Virus record (IMG/VR): IMGVR_UViG_3300044645_001666
Location: 1 to 28,577 of that record
From: a virus
DNA length: 28,577 bases
Strand: one strand, 5' to 3'
Position 1 is the stretch's first letter. The number at the start of each line of letters is the position of its first letter. Under the pieces are notes generated by a model. That model searched no databases. It saw nothing but the letters and a program-made list of their open reading frames with translations, and was not told the DNA's origin. This document shows positions 6,760 through 12,547 of the stretch, piece after piece. A program made the position numbers and the translations under genes.

Positions 6760-6981
6760 ATGAACAAATCAGACTTCAAAACCGCCCTTTATTCTATTGT
6801 CGCACGTTGCCATGTAGGAGAGACAAACCGCTCTGTGCTGGAATATGCAATTTCCCGTTTGAAACCTGCCTTTTGGAAAGCAAAGCCGCTTTCTTGGAAG
6901 GTTTCCTTTGCCCGTGCCTGTGTTGAGTTGCACAGAGAAAACCGCGGCTTCTACACAAGCGTCATGAAGGGAACCTTATAA
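6760..6981 (+). CDS. Small basic hypothetical protein, 73 aa
   Basis: ATG 6760 gives 73 residues (MNKSDFKTALYSIVARCHVG ... FYTSVMKGTL). It begins seven bases after the stop of the preceding gene and is followed one base later by the 29-aa gene, so it belongs to the same plus-strand transcript. It is basic and probably helical, with a central PAFWKAKPLSWKVSFARAC segment rich in Trp and Lys. No family recognised. The upstream TTG at 6754 is in frame but ATG is preferred. Confidence 0.65.
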   Translation: MNKSDFKTALYSIVARCHVGETNRSVLEYAISRLKPAFWKAKPLSWKVSFARACVELHRENRGFYTSVMKGTL

Positions 6982-6982
6982 C

Positions 6983-7072
6983 ATGGAACCCCTCCTCCTC
7001 CTCAAAACCGTATTTGCCCTCTCAGTGGCATTTACCCTAGTTTCCACCGCCTACGCTCTGTTATCTAAATGA
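6983..7072 (+). CDS. Tiny membrane peptide, 29 aa
   Basis: ATG 6983 to TGA 7070-7072 encodes 29 residues: MEPLLLLKTVFALSVAFTLV followed by STAYALLSK. It is essentially one transmembrane helix with a single Lys near each end. The stop overlaps the next ATG as ATGA (7069-7072), the same coupling seen throughout this genome, which is the best evidence that it is translated. Function unknown; small single-helix proteins in phages can be membrane regulators or lysis modulators, but nothing here decides. Confidence 0.55.
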   Translation: MEPLLLLKTVFALSVAFTLVSTAYALLSK

Positions 7073-7236
7073 GCGCCAAACTAATCCGCCGAGGCAATGC
7101 TTGGATCGTCCGCCACGTTATTGATCAATATTTTTGGGAAGCGTCATCCGCCCGAGCGTGGGCAAAGCTAAACGGCCTGAGATTGACCAGGGCAAAACAC
7201 GAGGATCTGAGATGGGTTCGTGGCAAACTGATCTGA
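7069..7236 (+). CDS. Small basic protein, 55 aa
   Basis: ATG 7069 overlaps the preceding stop (ATGA); TGA is at 7234-7236. The 55 residues (MSAKLIRRGNAWIVRHVIDQ ... WVRGKLI) are rich in Arg, Lys and Trp, with an ARAWAKLNGLRLTRAKHEDL segment, consistent with a small nucleic-acid-binding or host-interaction protein. No family recognised. It is the last gene before the terminator at 7271-7300. Confidence 0.55.
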   Translation: MSAKLIRRGNAWIVRHVIDQYFWEASSARAWAKLNGLRLTRAKHEDLRWVRGKLI

Positions 7237-7270
7237 CCTAGCAAACACAACTAAGCGCAAGTCCGAACAA

Positions 7271-7300
7271 GGGACTCTCCGAAAGGAGGGTCCCTTTTTT
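7271..7300 (+). terminator. Rho-independent terminator of the first plus-strand operon
   Basis: GGGACTCTCC, a GAAA tetraloop, GGAGGGTCCC, then six T residues. All positions pair except one T/G position. The GNRA loop and T6 tail make this a textbook terminator, 35 bp after the stop of the 55-aa gene. Confidence 0.92.
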
Positions 7301-7334
7301 GCATTTACACTGTCCCCATTCACCCCCGGTCGCG

Positions 7335-7365
7335 CCCCTTTCCGCCCCTTCCCACCCCTTTTCCC
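7335..7365 (-). other. G-quadruplex motif in the non-coding interval
   Basis: On the minus strand the G-runs are GGG, GGGG, GGG, GGGG and GGGG, the first four separated by loops of 4, 1 and 2 bases. This gives a canonical quadruplex motif just downstream of the plus-strand terminator. Confidence 0.6.
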
Positions 7366-7478
7366 TATACGTCCCCAGAACGTACAAAACACCCTCTTAA
7401 AAGCCCTTTGCCCTCTTTCAGCTATCACGACCCTACCAGCAAACAAAACCCCATTAGAACATGCCATTCTGGCCTTGG

Positions 7479-7542
7479 AAAGCACCCCTCCAAGCGTGCC
7501 AAAGCACCCCAAAGTGACCCCTAGACCCCCCTAGTGACCCCT
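7479..7542 (+). repeat. Iteron-like direct repeats
   Basis: AAAGCACCCC occurs at 7479-7488 and 7501-7510 (22-bp period). AGTGACCCCT occurs at 7513-7522 and 7533-7542 (20-bp period). The two repeat types are related (AG plus CACCCC or TGACCCC), so four similar units follow one another at about one or two helical turns, ahead of an A+T-rich stretch at 7556-7627. Confidence 0.55.
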
Positions 7543-7666
7543 CAAACCAGCCTGTTTCCTTAGCAAAAATGCTGATTTTGAAAATCGCTGAACCCAAAAT
7601 CCAATTCTGATTTTACTCGGAAATAGGGGACCCAGCCTGGAGCTGGCTAGTCTGGCCCGTCTGGAT

Positions 7667-7690
7667 CATATCGGTGCGGTCACCGATATG
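7667..7690. repeat. Perfect 10-bp inverted repeat with 4-nt loop
   Basis: CATATCGGTG at 7667-7676, loop CGGT, CACCGATATG at 7681-7690. There is no T tract, so it is not a terminator. It could be an operator, a protein-binding site or an RNA hairpin. Confidence 0.9.
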
Positions 7691-7870
7691 GTTCACCGAA
7701 ACGCTGGGGAGCTGGACCCATAAACAAAGCAGCCCCGCCCCGCGGAAACGGGAACGGAGCGTGCAAAGTAGCTGGTTTGGTCACCGCTACCTTGAACAGC
7801 CAGGTGCAGTTCGTCAACCAGCAATCTTGCGCCTGCACGAAGATTCTCCTAAACCTCCCATTTCCTGTTG

Positions 7871-7887
7871 CCGATTTCTAAAATCGG
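7871..7887. repeat. Perfect 7-bp hairpin before the 77-aa gene
   Basis: CCGATTT, loop CTA, AAATCGG at 7871-7887, about 58 bp before ATG 7945. There is no T tract. It may be an operator or 5' untranslated-region element for the two-gene operon that follows. Confidence 0.7.
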
Positions 7888-7944
7888 AAATCACAAAAAC
7901 CAAAATATGAAAAGTGATTTACCAGGTTAAAACGGACCCATCCC

Positions 7945-8178
7945 ATGAGCACATCACGCTACTCCAAACCAGACACAGGCTATCCGCGCACACTACGTTT
8001 CCCGCCTCACGTCGCTCCCAACACTCGCAAGACAGGGCTGTTCTTTAAGGCCGGCTTCTGGGGCCTCTTGCTGGTCGATGTCTTAGCCTTAGGCGGCTCA
8101 AACGACTTCGCAGAAGCAGTCACCTTCTCTGTCCTCACCCTAATCAATGTAGCAGTCATGCTACACATCACCAAATAA
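7945..8178 (+). CDS. Small membrane protein, 77 aa
   Basis: 77 residues. A polar, basic N-terminus of about 30 residues (SRYSKPDTGYPRTLRFPPH) is followed by two hydrophobic segments: GLFFKAGFWGLLLVDVLALG (residues about 31-50) and AVTFSVLTLINVAVML (about 58-73). Two membrane passes with a short polar loop (GSNDFAE) give a hairpin topology. Such small two-pass proteins can be holin-like, but this gene is far from the endolysin, so I do not assign that role. It starts after the structured non-coding interval and is followed two bases later by the zinc-ribbon gene, so the two form one operon. Confidence 0.65.
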   Translation: MSTSRYSKPDTGYPRTLRFPPHVAPNTRKTGLFFKAGFWGLLLVDVLALGGSNDFAEAVTFSVLTLINVAVMLHITK

Positions 8179-8180
8179 CT

Positions 8181-8771
8181 ATGAGCACAATGAACGGCCA
8201 CCCCTACTACTCTGCTCCTACCCGGCACACTCGTTGCCTTGGAGATAAGTTCATTGACCAGACAGTACCCGCTGCACCAAAGGGCATGGAAGAAATGCCA
8301 TTCCTTGTCGCACGAGCCATTGCTGCCGGGCTGATCAAGCCGCCTGCAAAGGAAGAACTCGAACCAGAGCCCAAGAACCCAGACGGTTCGACCAGGAAGC
8401 AACGAGTAGCTGACTGGCAAAAGATCACCTGTATCAGGTGTAAAGAGCCGTTTGTTCGCATAGCCATGAAGTACGATACATGCACAGAGTGTAGGCTTCA
8501 GAAGTCCTGTACTGTCTGTGGCACCATGTTTCGGGCCAAAGAGCGTTGGATCAAAACGTGTTCTGAGGCGTGTGTTAAAAGGGCTTGCAGGAAGCCTGGT
8601 AAACTTAGACCGATCCACAACTGCATAGTGTGTGGCTCTCAGTTTGAGGCTAGGATGTCTGGTTCGGGTTGGGCCAAGACATGCAATGCTGAATGTGCCA
8701 AGGTTGTCAGAGATAACCATCATGCCGAAAGGCGAGCATTGCGATTGGCAGCCAAGGACGCTAAACAGTAA
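8181..8771 (+). CDS. Triple zinc-ribbon protein, 196 aa
   Basis: The C-terminal half holds three successive Cys4 modules with nearly equal spacing: C84-x2-C87-x13-C101-x2-C104, C110-x2-C113-x13-C127-x3-C131 and C148-x2-C151-x16-C168-x3-C172. Modules two and three share the pattern C-V-CG..F......K-TC..C and resemble FCS/MYM-like ribbons that bind nucleic acid or protein. The N-terminal 75 residues contain a helical stretch (EEMPFLVARAIAAGLIKPP) and a Pro/Glu-rich linker. The tail is basic (NHHAERRALRLAAKDAKQ). A phage-encoded transcription or host-interaction factor is plausible; no enzyme domain is visible. It is the last plus-strand gene, ending 15 bp before the shared terminator. Confidence 0.75.
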   Translation: MSTMNGHPYYSAPTRHTRCLGDKFIDQTVPAAPKGMEEMPFLVARAIAAGLIKPPAKEELEPEPKNPDGSTRKQRVADWQKITCIRCKEPFVRIAMKYDTCTECRLQKSCTVCGTMFRAKERWIKTCSEACVKRACRKPGKLRPIHNCIVCGSQFEARMSGSGWAKTCNAECAKVVRDNHHAERRALRLAAKDAKQ

Positions 8772-8785
8772 TCGTCCCCCTAAGC

Positions 8786-8823
8786 AAAGAGGGCGCTCCA
8801 GTCTCCCGGGGCGCCCTCTTTTT
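8786..8823. terminator. Bidirectional terminator between convergent operons
   Basis: AAAGAGGGCGC (8786-8796) pairs exactly with GCGCCCTCTTT (8811-8821) around a 14-nt loop. The plus strand continues with more T (five in all), the minus strand with CTCTTTGCTTAG. It ends the plus-strand zinc-ribbon operon and also the minus-strand early operon, whose last gene stops at 8844. Confidence 0.9.
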
Positions 8824-8843
8824 GTGTATGGATTTCTGAACGG

Positions 8844-9032
8844 TTACTGTTCGATTTTCGGCTCCACCTCGTTAAGGTCTTCTTCTGTCCAGCCCTCTCT
8901 ACGCATCTGTATTTCCAGTGTGGCAATTCTTCTTTGCGCCTCTCTAAGCTGTTTTCTGGCATCAGTCAGGGCTTCAGAATAAACCTGAATGGCCTGAATG
9001 TGCTCAATGCGTTCCTGTGGGCTCATGCTCAT
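8844..9032 (-). CDS. Coiled-coil small protein, 62 aa
   Basis: 62 residues, almost wholly helical: SPQERIEHIQAIQVYSEALT, then DARKQLREAQRRIATLEIQM with clear heptad spacing, then an acidic tail (WTEEDLNEVEPKIEQ). ATG 9032 overlaps the stop of the preceding gene (ATGA) with AGGA just upstream; the second ATG (residue 3) is an alternative. It is the last gene of the early minus-strand operon. A small oligomeric coiled-coil protein of unknown role. Confidence 0.65.
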   Translation of the reverse strand: MSMSPQERIEHIQAIQVYSEALTDARKQLREAQRRIATLEIQMRREGWTEEDLNEVEPKIEQ

Positions 9033-9190
9033 TCCTGTGGTCCCTCCAGTTTGTGAATGCCTTCAAGCAGGTCGTCTATCTCCTGCCTTAGTCTTAAGTT
9101 GGGCTCGCGGTGGTCGGTAAGGTCGTTGATGACCATCATAGCGCGGTGGAGCATATCCCAGACTTGTTCTAGTTCTTCTTTGGTTTTCAT
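9029..9190 (-). CDS. Small helical protein, 53 aa
   Basis: ATG 9190 to TGA 9029-9031 encodes 53 residues (MKTKEELEQVWDMLHRAMMV ... LLEGIHKLEGPQE). It is joined to both neighbours by ATGA overlaps: its start overlaps the stop of the zinc-ribbon gene at 9187, and its stop overlaps the start at 9032. That perfect double coupling makes it very likely real despite its length. It looks like a short amphipathic helical hairpin. No family recognised. Confidence 0.7.
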   Translation of the reverse strand: MKTKEELEQVWDMLHRAMMVINDLTDHREPNLRLRQEIDDLLEGIHKLEGPQE

Positions 9191-9681
9191 TTATGCACCT
9201 CACGCTTAAGAATGTCTACGGCTACGGCAAGCTGACTCCATGTCAGCAGGCTCTGCCGGTTTCGCACTTGAGGCTGCCCAATCTTGAGCAACTCAGACGC
9301 AGTCTCGACTGCAATCGTGAAAGCCTCTTTGAGGTCAGTAGTCTCAGCATCGAGTTGCGCCTTCGTTTTTGAAAACTCAGCATCGAGTTGCGCCTTCGTT
9401 TTTACAAAACGAAGCTTCTTTTTTATATCGTCCGATGTGGGCATGTTTGCAGGCTGCACAAACTCATAAGTAGTAAATCTGTGCTTACATATTAAACACT
9501 CTCTCCTTCTTCGTGTCTTTGAGTCGCAAAAAACGGGCCTGTTATCGACAGTTTTATTTTTTTGCGAGCCACATTTTTCACAACGAAGAGCCGAAAGCCT
9601 GTTGCGCTTTCTGTCTGAACACTCTTGCTTTTTTGTTCTAGTTTTCATGTCGTTGGCTGTGGTCATATTGCTAGATGTCAT
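9187..9681 (-). CDS. NrdR-type zinc-ribbon protein without ATP-cone, 164 aa
   Basis: Residues about 34-75 closely match the N-terminal zinc ribbon of NrdR: CEKCG, NKTVDNRPVFCDSKTRRRREC, LICKHRFTTYEF. The ribbon Cys pairs C-x2-C and C-x2-C and the RRRREC..C..RFTTYE signature are intact. NrdR represses ribonucleotide reductase genes and also has an ATP-cone; here the rest is an unrelated helical region. That region holds an 11-residue tandem repeat (KTKAQLDAEFS / KTKAQLDAETT) encoded by a 33-bp duplication. So it probably binds DNA but lacks nucleotide sensing. ATG 9681 overlaps the previous stop; Met6 and Met12 are alternative starts. Confidence 0.75.
   Translation of the reverse strand: MTSSNMTTANDMKTRTKKQECSDRKRNRLSALRCEKCGSQKNKTVDNRPVFCDSKTRRRRECLICKHRFTTYEFVQPANMPTSDDIKKKLRFVKTKAQLDAEFSKTKAQLDAETTDLKEAFTIAVETASELLKIGQPQVRNRQSLLTWSQLAVAVDILKREVHK
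9343..9403 (-). repeat. 33-bp tandem duplication with adjoining 9-bp hairpin
   Basis: A 28-bp block is identical at 9343-9370 and 9376-9403 (33-bp period, in frame, 11 residues). At the edge of the second copy CTTCGTTTT (9394-9402) and AAAACGAAG (9406-9414) form a perfect 9-bp stem with a 3-nt loop, followed on the plus strand by CTTCTTTTTT. Confidence 0.9.
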
Positions 9682-9967
9682 AAGGGGCCTTCACGGGGCC
9701 GCCAAGGGCCTCTATTGGCAGTTTAGTTAGCTGCTCAAAGTTGTGATTGAGCTGTCTGCGGTCTGCCATGAACTCGCTGACCTTGCCCCAGTGCAGTGTC
9801 ACATTACTTGCGTCAACGTGGTCGAGGAGGCAGAGAGCGCCCCTAAGTTCGCCTTCGAGCTGGTTAGCCCGGTCAACGAGCCTGCGGATGGTCCGTTTGA
9901 GCACTGCGATCTCCTCAGGGATGATTACGTCCCTGATGAGCGATTGAGTGTAGTAGTTTTCTTTCAT
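9671..9967 (-). CDS. Helical hypothetical protein, 98 aa
   Basis: 98 residues with a long helical segment (PEEIAVLKRTIRRLVDRANQ, LEGELRGALCLLDHVD) and an ending of GGPVKAPYDI. Its stop overlaps the start of the zinc-ribbon gene. It starts 34 bp after the initiator gene and therefore has its own leader, which has no Shine-Dalgarno sequence but is A/C-rich (AAACCAACCGACAAG). No family recognised; a small coiled-coil accessory protein of the early operon. Confidence 0.65.
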   Translation of the reverse strand: MKENYYTQSLIRDVIIPEEIAVLKRTIRRLVDRANQLEGELRGALCLLDHVDASNVTLHWGKVSEFMADRRQLNHNFEQLTKLPIEALGGPVKAPYDI

Positions 9968-10000
9968 CGGATTTCTTGTCGGTTGGTTTGAGTTTGGAGT

Positions 10001-10672
10001 TTAGGAAAAGTTTTCAGCCTCCCGCTTTTTACGAATCTGCTCTGCGATCTCAGCATCAGCCTCGGCAGCAATTGCACGCATCGCCACCATGTACGCCCTG
10101 TCACGTTCCGGCAGGTGCGAAAAGTCGTGGATAATCTCCGGGTTCTTTCGTGGACCACTGCCGCCCGTCAGGGGCGAGCAAGTGGGCTCACTTTTCTCCT
10201 TCTCTGATTTAACGGCGGGGGCTTGAGGCCCCGCCTTAAATCTGTTCTCTTTATCTCTAAAGCGTCCATGTGGTGTACTCACGTGCCGTTCACCACGTGT
10301 ACTCACGTGCAGTTCATGTGGTGGACTGCCGCGTCCATGTGGTGGACTGCTAATCGTGGTCAAAAAAAAGGCATTCCGGGTTGCCCGATAGCCTCCATTT
10401 GAGCCTGAAAACTTGCGGATGAGCCCCTCCTTTTCAAGCGCATCAAGTGCTGCTTTGACGGTTCCCCTAGAGCATCCCACATGCTCTGCGAGCTGCTCGT
10501 ATGACGCCGAAAAACGTCTCTTGTGCTCACTCGCTGCCGCACTTTGGAAGTGGGTAAGTGCGCAGTAAATTGCGTAGGCGTTGATGCCCAGCTTGCCTGC
10601 TTCAACGGCAGCTTCGCGAGTCTGCCAGGCGTATGGACCTTCGTCTTTTGGGTTCTCAGATCGTGGATTCAT
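10001..10672 (-). CDS. Winged-helix replication initiator candidate (lambda O-like organisation), 223 aa
   Basis: Residues about 55-90 form a winged helix-turn-helix (SASYEQLAEHVGCSRGTVKA then ALDALEKEGLIRKF). Residues 108-137 are a low-complexity linker encoded by four iterons. The C-terminal part (HLPERDRAYMVAMRAIAAEA) is helical and charged, possibly for helicase contact. This mirrors lambda O: N-terminal origin-binding domain, origin inside the linker, C-terminal helicase-binding domain. The helicase-like gene lies one gene upstream in the same operon. ATG 10672 gives an ATGA overlap with the previous gene; the TTG at 10681 is less likely. Initiator function is inferred from fold, iterons and context. 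Confidence 0.75.
   Translation of the reverse strand: MNPRSENPKDEGPYAWQTREAAVEAGKLGINAYAIYCALTHFQSAAASEHKRRFSASYEQLAEHVGCSRGTVKAALDALEKEGLIRKFSGSNGGYRATRNAFFLTTISSPPHGRGSPPHELHVSTRGERHVSTPHGRFRDKENRFKAGPQAPAVKSEKEKSEPTCSPLTGGSGPRKNPEIIHDFSHLPERDRAYMVAMRAIAAEADAEIAEQIRKKREAENFS
10262..10350 (-). other. Candidate replication origin: four iterons inside the initiator gene
   Basis: Four units of 19-25 bp in tandem: A 10262-10286, B 10287-10310, C 10311-10329, D 10330-10350. CATGTGGTGGACTGC is identical in C and D. GTACTCACGTGC is identical in A and B. GCGTCCATGTGGTG is identical in A and D. In gene direction the block is followed by A+T-rich sequence (CTTTAGAGATAAAGAG, 10262 downwards) and preceded by an A8 run on the plus strand near 10361. 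Iterons plus A+T-rich flank inside an initiator gene is the lambdoid origin layout. Confidence 0.75.
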
Positions 10673-11214
10673 TTCTCGCAACTATAGACTGTTTCTTGAA
10701 GTTTCAACTTTGGCAGTTCGTTTTTCGTGAAACTGTGGTCAATGAAGCGCACTCGGTTGGTGGGCTGGATTGTCAGTCTACCATTGTTTAACTTCACAAA
10801 GATAAACTCCTTGTCCTGATCCGGGCTGTCTGACCAGCCGTCGTGTAGGTGCGTTACAGAGAACAGATACTCTCCATGCAGCACCTTATCTTCCCACACT
10901 ACAATGACCTCCAGCCCACGCATGATTGGGCTCTGCAGCACAGTGAAATCGTAGCTGTAGCAATCCCACAACTGTGCGGCTCTGATACACCAAGGCGCAG
11001 CGTCCTCACTAAACGCCACTGCATGAGGAGGGATGTTGCGGTACAGAGCACCTCCGTCTCGAAGGATGACGTTGATCCCCCATGCTCGCCCAGGGATGGC
11101 TGTCAGGCCCACCCACATGGCTTCGACTAGGCCACAGGGCTCTGCATGAGTGTACTGACTGTCCACCCATATGTAGCGGTGTGTTGGTAGTGCTCCGATT
11201 TTAGTGTAGTTCAT
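10669..11214 (-). CDS. Conserved-looking hypothetical protein, 181 aa
   Basis: ATG 11214 overlaps the helicase stop by ATGA; an upstream in-frame start at 11268 would overlap the helicase further and is not preferred. The 181 residues contain a Trp/Tyr-rich beta-like first half (RYIWVDSQYTHAEPCGLVEA, GLTAIPGRAWGINVILRDGG) and a second half with GEYLFSVTHLHDGWSDSPDQ and FIFVKLNNGRL. No Cys/His cluster, P-loop or membrane segment is visible. I do not recognise the family. Its position between helicase and initiator, coupled at both ends, suggests an early replication or takeover role. Confidence 0.7.
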   Translation of the reverse strand: MNYTKIGALPTHRYIWVDSQYTHAEPCGLVEAMWVGLTAIPGRAWGINVILRDGGALYRNIPPHAVAFSEDAAPWCIRAAQLWDCYSYDFTVLQSPIMRGLEVIVVWEDKVLHGEYLFSVTHLHDGWSDSPDQDKEFIFVKLNNGRLTIQPTNRVRFIDHSFTKNELPKLKLQETVYSCEK

Positions 11215-12545
11215 TTTCTTTTCTTGGGTTTCTCTTCGATTGGTTCTGGCTTGTAACACTGCTGCCAAATCATGCCGTGTCTGTCTGGTGTAGGGCTGTG
11301 GCGAATGTAGATCTTCGACGTAGGCGCTCCCTTCTCAAAGCACTTGATGTTCGAGCGTAGCCGGCGCTTCGTCATAGTCAGACTACACGTCAAAGGCTGG
11401 TTATCCTCTGTCTCGACTCGCTGCAGCGTGATAACCTCTCTGGCCCAGTTCGTCAGCGCGGACGATCCAAAGCCAGAGTAAGCCAAGTCAGAATCAGTCC
11501 TTGCAGAGTTCTCTTTAGGCTTAGGCAAGTGATGTATAACTGCAAGTAACACACCTGTCTTGGTGCTGATCCTGTTTAGCTCGTTACAGAACTGGGTCAC
11601 TACCTTCTGGTCACTGATGTCATCACCTAAGTAGCACATCAAAGGGTCAATCCAGACAACGTCCGGGGAGTGCTTGAGCACTAGTGTCTCCAATACTCGG
11701 ATGAACTCTGCACCAGAGTGAATGTTGTCGCGGTAAAAGACTAGACGCTCGTTAAGAAGCTCTCTTTCAGCCTCTCCACACTGGCTTTTCCCGTACTTGC
11801 AAAACACAGATTGCAAGATCTCAGCCTGATCGCCCTGGTCGTTCTCGGCCTGTATAATCAAGCTCTTGAGAGGCTTAACCGGGATCAGTCCAAACGTCAG
11901 CACCTCAGAGAATGCGCCTATGCCATGTAACGCCCAGCCGATTGCCAACTGCATAGTCAGACTGCTCTTTCCAATTCCCGATTGAGCATTTATGAGCACA
12001 CTGCCACCTTTGCATAGCCAACGGTTGCCGATCAGCGTGTTGCTATCGTGCTCCGTATCATAGAACAGTAGGTCATTAAACGTGCTCTGTACTATAGCGC
12101 CTAGGCCACGTTCAGCGTTCGCCGTCAGCGTTGCCACACTAAGGCCCGCTACAACGTCTTCTATGGCCTCTCCAGTCGATATGGCATGAGTAGCCTTGAG
12201 TAAAGAGGCAAGCAGCACCCTGCGCCGGGCTGCGTCTTGGACGAGTTCGCACCAGCTCGGAAGCGGTTCCAGACTCGGCATCCCGGTGGACAACTCAGAC
12301 AGGAGCGAGTACGGGATACCACCTTTGGCAAGGCGTGTAGCCAGCCCGATTGGGTCCATGCTCAGGCCGGCCCTAGCACCTTCTTGGATGCCGGCAAAGA
12401 TTTGCCCGAACTGGGGATTATGAAAGTCGCCCTGGGTCAGCCCCTTGGCGGCAATAGTCGGCAGTGCTAGGTCAGGTGCGAATAGTAGACACCCCAGCAC
12501 TGCCCGCTCGGCTTTCTCAGCCTGCGGGATAGTTGGCTCTCTCAT
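11211..12545 (-). CDS. Replicative helicase: DnaB-type N-domain plus RepA/AAA_25-like ATPase, 444 aa
   Basis: Residues about 8-75 match the DnaB N-terminal domain (KAERAVLGCLLFAPDLALPT, GLTQGDFHNPQFGQIFAGIQ). The ATPase resembles RepA/AAA_25 rather than classic DnaB: Walker A NAQSGIGKSS at 186-195 (K193), a conserved Glu in IQAEND (E234), Walker B DVVWID at 295-300 and the VIHHLPKP strand near 336-343. The C-terminus is basic (EKPKKRK). It probably unwinds the fork, loaded by the winged-helix initiator two genes downstream. The upstream gene stops at 12548, two bases before the ATG, without a clear Shine-Dalgarno sequence. Swapped or hybrid helicases of this type occur in phages; hexamer formation is inferred. 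Confidence 0.85.
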   Translation of the reverse strand: MREPTIPQAEKAERAVLGCLLFAPDLALPTIAAKGLTQGDFHNPQFGQIFAGIQEGARAGLSMDPIGLATRLAKGGIPYSLLSELSTGMPSLEPLPSWCELVQDAARRRVLLASLLKATHAISTGEAIEDVVAGLSVATLTANAERGLGAIVQSTFNDLLFYDTEHDSNTLIGNRWLCKGGSVLINAQSGIGKSSLTMQLAIGWALHGIGAFSEVLTFGLIPVKPLKSLIIQAENDQGDQAEILQSVFCKYGKSQCGEAERELLNERLVFYRDNIHSGAEFIRVLETLVLKHSPDVVWIDPLMCYLGDDISDQKVVTQFCNELNRISTKTGVLLAVIHHLPKPKENSARTDSDLAYSGFGSSALTNWAREVITLQRVETEDNQPLTCSLTMTKRRLRSNIKCFEKGAPTSKIYIRHSPTPDRHGMIWQQCYKPEPIEEKPKKRK

Positions 12546-12547
12546 GC

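Larger units (their letters stand above)
7301..7944. other. Non-coding structured interval of about 640 bp
   Basis: No convincing gene on either strand. The stretch has, in order: a C-rich segment with quadruplex potential on the minus strand (7335-7365), two pairs of direct repeats (7479-7542), an A+T-rich part with a GATTTT-G-AAAATC palindrome (7574-7586), a CTGG-rich part, a perfect 10-bp inverted repeat (7667-7690), and a perfect 7-bp hairpin (7871-7887). The nominal 78-codon GTG frame at 7674-7910 overlaps the inverted repeat and resembles no protein I know. The arrangement suggests a cis-acting region or an untranslated RNA. Confidence 0.6.

Noticed and set aside
7168-7512. 114-codon minus-strand frame
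   Set aside because: It runs through a clear plus-strand terminator and a quadruplex region and is antisense to a coupled gene.
7674-7910. 78-codon plus-strand frame starting with GTG in the non-coding interval
   Set aside because: It starts inside a perfect inverted repeat, has no leader, no recognisable protein pattern and mixed composition; kept only as a possibility to test.
7237-7944. tRNA gene in the non-coding interval
   Set aside because: No cloverleaf with a proper T-arm and acceptor stem could be drawn by eye.
8007-8723. 238-codon minus-strand frame opposite the zinc-ribbon gene
   Set aside because: The plus strand has three regularly spaced zinc ribbons and a matching terminator; the minus frame shows no family features.
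10262-10350. CRISPR-like array
   Set aside because: Units are contiguous with no unique spacers; the pattern fits replication iterons.
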